From NCBI RefSeq assembly GCF_030056705.1, contig NZ_JASHIC010000009.1, positions 62,001-126,000 on the forward strand: a stretch of DNA of 64,000 bases. The letters run 5' to 3'. The notes beneath the pieces are model-generated. The model had not been told where the DNA came from. It saw only the letters and a list, made by a program, of their open reading frames with translations, and searched no databases. This stretch comes from Flectobacillus longus. GTDB lineage: Bacteria > Bacteroidota > Bacteroidia > Cytophagales > Spirosomataceae. Position 1 is the stretch's first letter. Each line of letters starts with the position of its first letter. The position numbers and the translations under genes are program-made. Positions 36,862 through 45,262 of this stretch are shown piece by piece.

Positions 36862-36869
36862 TACCTTTG
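36862..36869 (+). promoter_or_regulatory. Candidate -7 box of the rightward GH127/RLP operon
   Basis: TACCTTTG matches TAnnTTTG, 51 bases before the GH127 ATG. I found no well-spaced -33 box, as expected for an activator-dependent promoter. Confidence 0.45.
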
Positions 36870-36920
36870 TTGACTGATGATAAGATTTTATATATTCCAA
36901 AAATATACATCTTCTAAACT

Positions 36921-38951
36921 ATGTTGAATATCCTACAAAAAGGCTTACTAATTGGATGTTTGGGTTTGATTTCTCAAACGCTTTTTTCACAGACCAAAGG
37001 GCTGACTAATACCCAAAATAGTAAGTATGCCAAACTCCAAAGTGTTGACATTGGGTCGGTATCTTGGACTAAAGGTTTTTGGGCAGATAGATTTGAGGTT
37101 TGCAAAAATACAATGGTACCCACACTCTGGAATCGCTATAACGATACCATAAGTTGTCATGCCTTTCACAATTTTGAGGTAGCGGCAGGTCTGGCTAAAG
37201 GGCGTTTCAGAGGACCTTCTTTTCATGATGGAGATTTTTACAAAACTTTAGAAGCAGTGGCAGCGATGTATGCCTCTACCAAAGATCCACAATTGGAGGG
37301 ATGGCTCGACCATGCGATTGAGGTAATTGGTAAAGCGCAAAAGCCCGATGGCTATATTTATACCAAATCGATTATCGAACAAAAAGCTAGTGGAAAAGCG
37401 CAAATGTTTGATGATAAGCTAAGTTTTGAGGCTTATAATTTTGGACACTTGATGACGGCGGCTTGTATTCATTACCGTGTCACTAGAAAAATAAGCTTAT
37501 TGAATATTGCCAAAAAAGCGACAGATTTTTTGATTGGTTTTTACAATACTGCTTCTCCTGAACAGGCTCGCAATGCGATTTGTCCATCTCACTACATGGG
37601 TATCATCGAAATGTATCGAACTACCAAGGAGCCTCGTTATTTGGCATTAGCCGAAAAACTGATTACAATTCGTGGTGAATCAGAAGGTACTGACGATAAT
37701 TCTGACCGTGTTCCTTTTCGCAAAATGACGAAAGTAATTGGACATGCGGTGCGTGCCAACTATTTGTTCGCAGGGGTGGCAGATGTGTATGCCGAAACGG
37801 GGGATGCCACTTTGTTAACGCCTCTCAATGCCCTTTGGGACGATGTTATCAATCATAAAATGTATGTGACAGGTGCTTGTGGTGCTTTATATGATGGCGT
37901 TTCTCCTGATGGTACAGCCTATAAACCTGATACTGTACAAAAAGTGCATCAAGCTTACGGGCGTTCTTATCAGCTACCAAATCATACCGCTCACAACGAA
38001 ACTTGTGCCAATATTGGAAATTTACTCTGGAATTGGCGTATGCTTCAACTTACGGGCGAGGCTAAATATGCCGATATTATGGAGCTGGCTTTGTACAATA
38101 GTATTTTGTCTGGGGTTAATTTGGAAGGAAATAAGTTCTTCTATACCAATCCGTTAAGTGCCTCGACAGACTACCCTTATTTGATGCGTTGGCATGGTGG
38201 TCGTTCGCCCTATATCAGTAAATCAAACTGTTGCCCGCCCAATGTGGTGCGTACTGTAGCTGAGGTCAACAATTATGTGTATAGTTTGGCAAAAGATGGG
38301 TTGTATGTCAACCTTTATGGTGGGAATGCACTTCAAACTACGCTGGAAAATGGACAAAAATTGTGGATTGAACAACAAACCAATTATCCTTGGGAAGGCA
38401 ATATTATTTTAGATTTGAAAGAAATTCCTACTCAGAATTACACAATTTATTTACGGATTCCAAGCTGGACAACGGGGGCTGAAATTTTTGTTAATGGTAA
38501 AAAACTAGATCGAACTATTACGATTGGTGAATATGTTGGAATTAAACAAAATTGGAAAAAAGGCGATAAACTAACATTGCGTTTGGCTATGCCTACCCAG
38601 TTGCTAGAGTCCAATCCACTTGTTGAAGAGACTCGAAATCAGGTAGCTGTAAAGCGTGGCCCAATTGTATATTGTTTAGAATCAGCAGATTTGCCTTCAA
38701 GCCAAAAACTGTCTTCTATCCTAATTCCGACCACAACTCGATGGATTCCTAAAAAACAAAAAATTGTAAATACCGAAGTTACAGCATTAGAAGGCTCCGT
38801 GAAATTGGTTATAGATAATCAATGGAAAAATTCGTTGTACCGTCCTGTTTCAACCAATACCCAAACAACCAAAGTTTCGTTGATACCATACTTCGCCTGG
38901 GCTAACCGTGGCGACACCGAAATGAGTGTGTGGTTGCCAGTGAGTAGATAG
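36921..38951 (+). CDS. GH127 beta-L-arabinofuranosidase-family enzyme
   Basis: 676 residues with a signal peptide (cleavage after TLFSQ). Standard GH127 features: WTKGFWADRFEVCKNTMVPTLWNR near residue 50, HNFEVAAGLAKGRFRGPSFHDGDFYKTLEA, HNETCANIGNLLWNWRML with zinc ligands E360 and C362, and SNCCPPNVVRTVAEVNNY with C437-C438, one being the nucleophile. A C-terminal beta-sandwich follows (WKKGDKLTLRLAMPTQLLESNP). Known members remove beta-L-arabinofuranose; one Bacteroides member acts on rhamnogalacturonan-II. It is first in a seven-gene rightward set that includes the RuBisCO-like protein. Confidence 0.9.
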   Translation: MLNILQKGLLIGCLGLISQTLFSQTKGLTNTQNSKYAKLQSVDIGSVSWTKGFWADRFEVCKNTMVPTLWNRYNDTISCHAFHNFEVAAGLAKGRFRGPSFHDGDFYKTLEAVAAMYASTKDPQLEGWLDHAIEVIGKAQKPDGYIYTKSIIEQKASGKAQMFDDKLSFEAYNFGHLMTAACIHYRVTRKISLLNIAKKATDFLIGFYNTASPEQARNAICPSHYMGIIEMYRTTKEPRYLALAEKLITIRGESEGTDDNSDRVPFRKMTKVIGHAVRANYLFAGVADVYAETGDATLLTPLNALWDDVINHKMYVTGACGALYDGVSPDGTAYKPDTVQKVHQAYGRSYQLPNHTAHNETCANIGNLLWNWRMLQLTGEAKYADIMELALYNSILSGVNLEGNKFFYTNPLSASTDYPYLMRWHGGRSPYISKSNCCPPNVVRTVAEVNNYVYSLAKDGLYVNLYGGNALQTTLENGQKLWIEQQTNYPWEGNIILDLKEIPTQNYTIYLRIPSWTTGAEIFVNGKKLDRTITIGEYVGIKQNWKKGDKLTLRLAMPTQLLESNPLVEETRNQVAVKRGPIVYCLESADLPSSQKLSSILIPTTTRWIPKKQKIVNTEVTALEGSVKLVIDNQWKNSLYRPVSTNTQTTKVSLIPYFAWANRGDTEMSVWLPVSR

Positions 38952-38971
38952 AAATAGCTTTAAGCTGTCAG

Positions 38972-39036
38972 CCGTAGGCTGTAGGCGATAAAAACAAAAT
39001 ATTTTGCTTAGCGCTTATTGCCTAAAGCATACAGCA
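38972..39036. repeat. REP-like long imperfect hairpin between GH127 and RLP genes
   Basis: The 21-base arms 38972-38992 and 39016-39036 pair with four mismatches; a palindrome CAAAATATTTTG (38996-39007) is in the loop. It looks like a dispersed intergenic palindrome and might partly terminate transcription or stabilise the upstream message. Confidence 0.5.
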
Positions 39037-39052
39037 TTACGAAGTATTACCC

Positions 39053-40297
39053 ATGGAAAGAATTTTTGCAACATATTATATCGAAACGCCATTTGCCCCT
39101 GAAAAAGCAGCAATGGTATTAGCAGGAGAACAATCTTCTGGAACCTTTGTCGCAGTTCCTGGCGAGACAGAAGAGTTGAAAGCTCGTTTTGCAGCGAGAG
39201 TAGAAAAGGTAACTTTTCTCGAAACCGTAAATACCCCAGCAATCCCAGGTGCCGAAAGTCCGACAGGACAATATCATCGTGCGCTGGTTGAGGTGTCTTG
39301 GTCAATCGAGAATTTTGGATATAACTTACCTGTCATGATTTCGACTTTACAGGGAAACTTGTATGAAATTAGACAGTTTACAGGCTTGAAATTGCTATCT
39401 CTTGAAGTGCCAGACTCTTTTGCAGAACATTTCGAAGGACCAGCTTTTGGCATAGAGGGATGTCGTAAATTAACCCAAGTCTATGACCGTCCTTTGATTG
39501 GTACGATTATTAAACCAAGTGTAGGATTGAGTCCAGAGGATACCGCCGCAACCGTAAAAGTACTGGCAGAAGCAGGTATTGATTTTGTAAAGGATGATGA
39601 ATTGATGGGCTCAACAGCCAATTCTCCATTCGAGAAAAGAGTCGATGCCATTATGGATGTGATTAATCGCCATGCTGATAAAACAGGCAAGAAAGTCATG
39701 TATGCTTTTAATATCAGTGGTGATATAGACGATATGCTTCGTCGATATGAAAAAATCGTAACATCGGGTGGTACTTGCGCTATGGTGAGTATCAATAGTG
39801 TAGGTATTTCTGGTACCAAAAAAATCTGTGACCAGCGTGTTTTAGCTATCCATGCACACCGCAATGGTTGGGGAATGATGACACGTCATCCTTTGTTAGG
39901 CATCGAATTTACAGCCTATCAAAAACTATGGCGTTTGGCTGGGGTTGACCAATTGCACGTAAATGGTATTCAAAATAAATTTTGGGAATCAGATGATTCG
40001 GTCGTGACTTCAATAGAACAGTGTTTAAAACCGATGTTGGGTGGTTATAAGGTATTGCCCGTAGTATCGTCGGGACAATGGGGCGGACAAGCACCTGAAA
40101 CGTATCGTCGTACCCAAACCCTCGATTTGCTGTATATGGCAGGTGGCGGTATTATGGCACATCCTATGGGCGCGAGTGCTGGCGTAACGGCCTTGCAACA
40201 AGCTTGGAAAGCGGCAGTTGATGGTTTGTCTGTAGAGGATGCCGCTAAAATATATCCAGAGTTTGCAAAATCTGTTGAGAAATTTGGTAAATCGTAG
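39053..40297 (+). CDS. RuBisCO-like protein (form IV, large-subunit family)
   Basis: 414 residues, full length. Aligned by eye to RuBisCO: E26 (GEQSSGTF, E60), N102 (GN, N123), K154 (TIIKPS, K175), then S156 where RuBisCO has K177, K180-D182-E183 (VKDDE, carbamylated K201 with D203/E204), H269-R270 (H294/R295), H302 (H327), K309 (K334), S340-G341 then Q342 (for G381) and GGG 364-366. The metal site and enolising lysine are kept, but K177, T173 and G381 are changed, so it should not fix CO2. Related RLPs decarboxylate 3-oxo-isoapionate-4-phosphate or act in methionine salvage. Its PUL neighbours favour sugar-acid breakdown. The stop codon lies in a repeat element. Confidence 0.92.
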   Translation: MERIFATYYIETPFAPEKAAMVLAGEQSSGTFVAVPGETEELKARFAARVEKVTFLETVNTPAIPGAESPTGQYHRALVEVSWSIENFGYNLPVMISTLQGNLYEIRQFTGLKLLSLEVPDSFAEHFEGPAFGIEGCRKLTQVYDRPLIGTIIKPSVGLSPEDTAATVKVLAEAGIDFVKDDELMGSTANSPFEKRVDAIMDVINRHADKTGKKVMYAFNISGDIDDMLRRYEKIVTSGGTCAMVSINSVGISGTKKICDQRVLAIHAHRNGWGMMTRHPLLGIEFTAYQKLWRLAGVDQLHVNGIQNKFWESDDSVVTSIEQCLKPMLGGYKVLPVVSSGQWGGQAPETYRRTQTLDLLYMAGGGIMAHPMGASAGVTALQQAWKAAVDGLSVEDAAKIYPEFAKSVEKFGKS

Positions 40298-40389
40298 AGA
40301 CGTTGCATGCAACGTCTTCATATAGATGTCTGATGGCATCTTTTTAGATTTAAAACATTTGCGTTAGTCGTTGCATGCAACGTCTCTAC
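40294..40389. repeat. 96-bp palindromic repeat element overlapping the RLP stop codon
   Basis: It begins GTAGAGACG and ends with the inverse CGTCTCTAC. The palindromes AGACGTTGCATGCAACGTCT (40298-40317) and the matching copy at its right end enclose a small hairpin AGATGTCTGATGGCATCT. It has the same GTAGAGACG theme as the element at 34152. The TAG stop of the RLP (40295-40297) is part of the repeat. Confidence 0.7.
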
Positions 40390-40405
40390 CAAAAATATTT
40401 TGTTT

Positions 40406-42250
40406 ATGTACAAAAAGAATTTCATACATTTTTTGGGAATAGCTTTATTGAGCCTATTTTCTCAAAAAACCATTTGCCAAGATACCGTAAGATATGTTGG
40501 CAAAACTTTGGTGAATGTCGATTATCATCACGGGCAATTACCTTTGGCAGTTGGTGTTCATAATTACCAAACGTTTAGAGCCAACCGTGAACACCCCGAA
40601 TGGGCAGGCGGGAGTTCATGGACCTATAACCATGCCCCAATGTTGGCGTATTGGAATAATACCTTTTTCTTGGAGTTTTTGAGCGACCCTGTGGGCGAGC
40701 ATATTCCTCCTGGACAAACGTTTTTACAAACTTCTTCTAATGGAAAGGACTGGACAAACCCTGTAGTTTTGTTTCCTCCCCATAAAATTCCTGATGGCTG
40801 GACGAAGGAAGGATATAAAGGTGTAGCCAAAGATTTATATGCCGTGATGCATCAACGTATGGGTTTTTATGTATCTAAGAAAAACCGTTTACTGGCTTTG
40901 GCGTACTACGGAATTGCCCTTGATGCCAAAGATGACCCGAACGACGGAAAAGGAATAGGTCGTGTGGTGCGCGAAATATATAAAGATGGAAGCTTTGGTC
41001 CGATTCATTTTATTCGCCCCAATCGCACTTGGGATTTGAAACAATCACCTTATACGATGTTTACGCAAAGTAAAGATAAAGGTTTTATTGAGGCTTGTAA
41101 CGAATTATTGGCAACTCCGTTGATGATGCAACAATGGGTAGAAGAAGCAGATAGAGATGACGAATTAATTCCTTTGAAGAAAGAAGTAAAAGCTTTTAGT
41201 TTTTATCATTTACCAAATAAAAATGTCGTAGGGCTGTGGAAACATGCTTTGACTTCCATCAGTAAAGACGAAGGTAAAACTTGGGAATATAGTCCTTTGC
41301 GTGCGCCAGGGTTTGTTAATAGTAATGCGAAAATTTGGGGTCAAAAATTACCTAATGGACAATATGCTACTGTTTATAATCCATCGGAGTTTCGTTGGCC
41401 TTTGGGTATTTCTGTTTCTGATAATGGCTTGGATTACAAGAATTTATTGTTAGTGACGGGAGAAATTTCAACTATGCGCTATGGTGGGAATTATAAATCT
41501 TATGGTCCGCAATATGTTCGAGGTATTATTGAGGGGAACGGAACACCGCCTGATGGAAACATGTGGTTGACCTACAGCATGAACAAAGAAGATATTTGGG
41601 TGAGTAAAGTGCCTGTTCCTGTGGCTAGTGAAGTGTATGGAAGTATCAATGAGACATTTGATAAAATGCCAGAAGGCAAAGAGCTAGAGTTATGGAATAT
41701 TTATAGTCCTCTTTGGGCAAAGGTAGGTATTGAAAAAGCCCCTGATGGTACCAAAGCTCTGACTTTACATGATAAAGATACTTTCGACTTTGCCAAAGCG
41801 GAACGTGTTATTCCTGAAGCAACTAAGACTACTATTACTTTCACGGTTATTCCTGCTCAAAACAATAAAGGTCTACTACATATTGAATTTCAAGATGAAA
41901 AAGGAACGCCTGCCGCTCGTTTGATTTTTGATTCAGATAGTACGTTAAAAGCAAAAGTTGGTTATCGTAACTCAGGTGTTCAGGCGTATGAGGCTGGAAA
42001 GTCGTATGAGATTCGTGTTGAATTGGATAGATATAAACGTATGTATGACATTTATATCAACGGTCAAAAAAAGGGAACTCGTCTACAATTTGCGCCTGTG
42101 GCATCTTTCCGTCGTGTGGTTTTCTGTACGGGAGAGGTACGCCGTTTTCCTAATGCTGACACGCCAACTGACCAATATTTTGACGTGCCTAAAGCAGGAG
42201 AGCAAGCACCTGAATCGATTTTTTATATCAAGAACTTTATTGTTAAATAA
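40406..42250 (+). CDS. Secreted sialidase-fold (BNR-like) protein with C-terminal jelly-roll domain
   Basis: About 614 residues from the ATG at 40406; the frame also has a TTG two codons earlier. A signal peptide (FIHFLGIALLSLFSQKTICQ) is followed by a propeller-like region (about 60-400) with SSNGKDWTNPVVLFPP, ISKDEGKTWEYSPL, VSDNGLDYKN and WLTYSMNKEDIWVSKVPVP, resembling bacterial neuraminidase repeats. The C-terminal ~180 residues look like a concanavalin/LamG-type domain (TITFTVIPAQ, YEIRVELDRYKRMYDIYINGQ). I cannot assign a glycosidase family. Catalysis on an unusual acidic sugar is possible. It starts 16 bases after the repeat element. Confidence 0.65.
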   Translation: MYKKNFIHFLGIALLSLFSQKTICQDTVRYVGKTLVNVDYHHGQLPLAVGVHNYQTFRANREHPEWAGGSSWTYNHAPMLAYWNNTFFLEFLSDPVGEHIPPGQTFLQTSSNGKDWTNPVVLFPPHKIPDGWTKEGYKGVAKDLYAVMHQRMGFYVSKKNRLLALAYYGIALDAKDDPNDGKGIGRVVREIYKDGSFGPIHFIRPNRTWDLKQSPYTMFTQSKDKGFIEACNELLATPLMMQQWVEEADRDDELIPLKKEVKAFSFYHLPNKNVVGLWKHALTSISKDEGKTWEYSPLRAPGFVNSNAKIWGQKLPNGQYATVYNPSEFRWPLGISVSDNGLDYKNLLLVTGEISTMRYGGNYKSYGPQYVRGIIEGNGTPPDGNMWLTYSMNKEDIWVSKVPVPVASEVYGSINETFDKMPEGKELELWNIYSPLWAKVGIEKAPDGTKALTLHDKDTFDFAKAERVIPEATKTTITFTVIPAQNNKGLLHIEFQDEKGTPAARLIFDSDSTLKAKVGYRNSGVQAYEAGKSYEIRVELDRYKRMYDIYINGQKKGTRLQFAPVASFRRVVFCTGEVRRFPNADTPTDQYFDVPKAGEQAPESIFYIKNFIVK

Positions 42251-42271
42251 TAAAGGATAGCCTTTAAACCA

Positions 42272-43183
42272 ATGAAACGAATAGGAATATTTCTAATATT
42301 AATTACTTTATTATCAAGTTCTTGTAAAAAAGAAGTCTATATTTTTACTTCTTTTCATGAACCTGCTAATGAAGGTTTGCGAATGCTTTACAGCGAGGAT
42401 GCTTATCATTGGAAAGACCTCAACAAGGTTTTACTGGCTCCCACAATCGGAAAGCAAAAAGTCATGCGTGACCCGTCTATCGCGCAAGGTCCCGACGGTA
42501 CTTTTCACTTGGTTTGGACCAGTAGCTGGAAAGGCGATTTGGGCTTTGGATACGCATCATCTAAAGATTTGATTCATTGGTCTGAACAACAATTTATTCC
42601 AGTCATGGCAAATGAGCCAAGTACAGTCAACGTTTGGGCTCCTGAGATTTTGTATGATAAAGCAACCAAACAATTTGTGATTATTTGGGCTTCCTGCATT
42701 CCCAAACGTTTTGAGAAAGGGATAGAAGATGAGGAAAACAATCATCGAATGTATGTAACAACCACAAAGGATTTCAAGACATTATCGCCAAGTAGATTAT
42801 TTTTAGATCCTCAATTTAGTGTTATTGATGCAGTAATTGTTCCTCGCAAAAAGGATGATTATGTATTGGTATTAAAAGACAATACTCGTCCAAATCGTAA
42901 CATTAAAGTAGCTTTCGGAAAAAGTGCTACGGGCGAATTCAGTAATGTTTCGGAACCATTTACCAAGAAATTTACAGAAGGACCTTCGGTGGTTAGGGTA
43001 GGAGAGGAGTACCTCATTTACTTTGATTCGTACCAAAGTAAAACCTATGAAGCTATGCGTACAAAAGACTTTAAAACATTTGAGGATGTTTCGAAAATTG
43101 TATCTGTTCCGCAAGGTCATAAACACGGAACCATTCTGAAGGTGTCAAAAAAAGTCTTAAAAAACCTTTTATCACAACCCTAG
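42272..43183 (+). CDS. GH43-family glycosidase-like lipoprotein
   Basis: 303 residues with a lipobox (LLSSSC, Cys about 18). Five-bladed propeller: VMRDPSIAQGPDGTFHLVWTSSW carries the likely base Asp, VWAPEILYDKATKQFVIIWAS is the typical GH43 blade, an Asp lies in FSVIDAVIV, and TEGPSVVRVGEEYLIYFDSY provides the acid Glu. It belongs to the GH43-like group seen near arabinofuranosidases and exo-galactosidases. It starts 21 bases after the preceding gene. It is shorter than two-domain GH43 enzymes, having only the propeller. Confidence 0.8.
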   Translation: MKRIGIFLILITLLSSSCKKEVYIFTSFHEPANEGLRMLYSEDAYHWKDLNKVLLAPTIGKQKVMRDPSIAQGPDGTFHLVWTSSWKGDLGFGYASSKDLIHWSEQQFIPVMANEPSTVNVWAPEILYDKATKQFVIIWASCIPKRFEKGIEDEENNHRMYVTTTKDFKTLSPSRLFLDPQFSVIDAVIVPRKKDDYVLVLKDNTRPNRNIKVAFGKSATGEFSNVSEPFTKKFTEGPSVVRVGEEYLIYFDSYQSKTYEAMRTKDFKTFEDVSKIVSVPQGHKHGTILKVSKKVLKNLLSQP

Positions 43184-43310
43184 TAAAACATATATAAGTA
43201 AATGATTTACAGAATGATATGATTTGGAAAGTGCAAAGCCTGATGACGTTTGATGAATATCATTTCTTAAACTTATAGATTTTTAACTCACACAATAACC
43301 TTATTACTCA

Positions 43311-43973
43311 ATGAAAAAATTAGCCCTAGTTCATACATCGGCGACTTTAATTCCTGTATTTCAGGAGCTATGTCAAGCTTTTTTGCCTGGCGTACAAGTG
43401 TTCAATATTGTAGATGACTTTTTAGTAAAAAATATCATTGCTTCAGGTTCGCTTACCCCTACTATTGCCAAACAAGTGGTGGGTTACGTGGAGTCTGCGC
43501 AAATGGGCGGCGCTGATCAAGTATTAGTAACTTGTTCATCGATTGGTCCAGCGGTAGAGCTTTCAGAGCATTTGGTAGATATACCAGTGTTGCGAGTTGA
43601 CCAGCCGATGGCCGACAAGGCAGTCGCCATGGGCACTCGTATTGGTGTGATTGCGACCTTGTCCTCAACGCTTGAACCGACAGCGGATTTGATTTCTCGT
43701 CGTGCTGAGGTGGCGAGTAAAAAAATTCAATTAGAGGCAGTTTTGTGTGAAGGTGCTTTCGATGCCCTAATGCGTGGCGATGCTGCGACCCATGACCAGA
43801 AAGTGACGGAGGTACTCAAACAATTAGCCTCAAAAGTAGATGTTATTGTATTGGCGCAAGCTTCCATGGCACGTGTAGTTGCTAATTTGAATCCAAGTGA
43901 AAAGAAAGTCCCAATTCTTTCAAGTCCTCAAATTGCGATTGAATATTTGGCTTCTCAACAAGCTTTATCCTAA
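43311..43973 (+). CDS. Asp/Glu racemase-superfamily enzyme with one catalytic cysteine
   Basis: 220 residues, cytoplasmic. The first half has the superfamily motif VLVTCSSIGPA (C75), the site of one catalytic cysteine. In racemases a second cysteine follows in a GCxG/GCTH strand of the second half; here that strand reads VIVLAQASMARVV, with Ala-Gln (182-183) in place of Gly-Cys. C146 lies elsewhere. Loss of one cysteine is what distinguishes arylmalonate-decarboxylase-type members from true racemases, so a decarboxylase or isomerase role is more likely. It is placed nine bases before the BASS transporter and close to the RLP, which suggests work on the same substrate. Confidence 0.8.
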   Translation: MKKLALVHTSATLIPVFQELCQAFLPGVQVFNIVDDFLVKNIIASGSLTPTIAKQVVGYVESAQMGGADQVLVTCSSIGPAVELSEHLVDIPVLRVDQPMADKAVAMGTRIGVIATLSSTLEPTADLISRRAEVASKKIQLEAVLCEGAFDALMRGDAATHDQKVTEVLKQLASKVDVIVLAQASMARVVANLNPSEKKVPILSSPQIAIEYLASQQALS

Positions 43974-43982
43974 CTCACCACT

Positions 43983-45245
43983 ATGAAAGTTGTCTTTAAA
44001 ACCTGTTTGATTCTTTCTTTTCTATTGCTAATATCGGGTGTATTTCTTTGGTTTTTAGGAAATAATGAAATGTTATCTCCTTTGGCTATTGCTAGTATTG
44101 TGTGTTTTGCTTTAGGAATCAAAGAAGTAGAATCTCTTAAAAACTATCAATATACGGCTTGGATTATGACGGCTGTTTTGTCAGGAATGCTCTATCCTGA
44201 AGCTTTTAAGTCTTGGGGAGGGGTAAACTTACGTGACAAAACTCTCATATTGATTATCATCCAATTTGTGATGTTTGGCATGGGGACACATATCAAGGTA
44301 AAAGATTTTGCAGGAATTGGTTCAACAGGAAAAGGCGTATTAGTGGGTTTATTTTGCCATTTTTCAGTAATGCCTTTGATGGGTTTTTTGTTGACAAGAA
44401 TTTTTCATTTTGACCCAGAAATTGCCGCTGGCATCATTTTGATTGGCTCGTGCTCTTCTGGTTTGGCATCGAATGTAATGGTTTATTTGGCAAAAGGAAA
44501 CCTCGTTTTATCGGTTGTAGTAACTGCTATGGCAACATTGGCAGCGCCATTTTTGACGCCATTACTCATGAAGTTGTTAGCAGGAACACTAATACAGGTC
44601 GCTTTTGTAGGCATGATGATGGAAATTATCAAGATAGTTTTGATTCCAATCGGTGCAGCACTTTTATATGATTTTTTGAAAAATTCGGATGAATCGGTTC
44701 TAAAAAAAGCTCGAATATTAGCGCTGATTTCACTGATAATCATCTTCGGCATTGTATTTCTCCTAAAACAAAATACCATACAAGGTGCTCCTAGAGAATT
44801 TTTAGGGATATTTGGCTTTATCCTTGGTGCACTTGTAATGGGTGTTGTGTACCATCTGTTAACCACTTTCGAACCTTGCTTAGATACGTGGATGCCCTAT
44901 ATTTCAATGATGGGAATTATTTATTTTACTACCGTTACCACTGCTGCTGGTCGAGATAACTTGTTGAAAGTAGGTGGTTTACTTTTTGTTGTTTCGGTGA
45001 TTCACAATGCTAGTGGATATTTTTTTGGGTATTGGTTGGCTCGCCTTTTTGGCATGAGCAAAACCGATGCTCGCACGATTGCTTTTGAAGTTGGATTGCA
45101 AAATGGAGGCATGGCTTCTGGACTTGCAGGTACAATGGGTAAGCTCGGAACCGTTGGTTTGCCAGCAGCGGTATTTAGTCCTTGGATGAATATTTCTGGC
45201 TCTATTCTCGCAAATTTCTGGAGAAAACGGGCAGTTGATAAATAA
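43983..45245 (+). CDS. BASS-family (bile acid:sodium symporter-like) transporter
   Basis: 420 residues with about ten to eleven hydrophobic helices. The family pattern is clear: FVMFGMGTHIKVKDF, IILIGSCSSGLASNVMVYLAKGNLVLSVVVTAMATLAAPFLTPLLMKLLAG (the sodium-binding crossover), and a C-terminal AFEVGLQNGGMASGLAG. The mature region is normal, but an extra N-terminal pair of helices (about 1-60) precedes it. BASS proteins move organic anions such as bile acids, pyruvate or pantoate with sodium. Overlap of function with the adjacent racemase-family gene suggests that the carried compound is a sugar acid or keto acid of this pathway. Confidence 0.88.
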   Translation: MKVVFKTCLILSFLLLISGVFLWFLGNNEMLSPLAIASIVCFALGIKEVESLKNYQYTAWIMTAVLSGMLYPEAFKSWGGVNLRDKTLILIIIQFVMFGMGTHIKVKDFAGIGSTGKGVLVGLFCHFSVMPLMGFLLTRIFHFDPEIAAGIILIGSCSSGLASNVMVYLAKGNLVLSVVVTAMATLAAPFLTPLLMKLLAGTLIQVAFVGMMMEIIKIVLIPIGAALLYDFLKNSDESVLKKARILALISLIIIFGIVFLLKQNTIQGAPREFLGIFGFILGALVMGVVYHLLTTFEPCLDTWMPYISMMGIIYFTTVTTAAGRDNLLKVGGLLFVVSVIHNASGYFFGYWLARLFGMSKTDARTIAFEVGLQNGGMASGLAGTMGKLGTVGLPAAVFSPWMNISGSILANFWRKRAVDK

Positions 45246-45262
45246 ATTTAATAAATAAGAGT

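Noticed and set aside
38797-38815. 17-bp exact match (TCCGTGAAATTGGTTAT) to an outlying iteron inside the GH127 gene
   Set aside because: It is single, lies in a conserved coding segment (VKLVI), and has no neighbouring repeats; chance or coding coincidence is likelier than a Rep site.
39481-39864. Leftward frames across the RLP gene
   Set aside because: Antisense shadows of a strongly conserved gene; no start or family support.
39053-40297. Genuine CO2-fixing RuBisCO
   Set aside because: The K177 and G381 counterparts are replaced, there is no small subunit or phosphoribulokinase gene, and the context is glycan breakdown.
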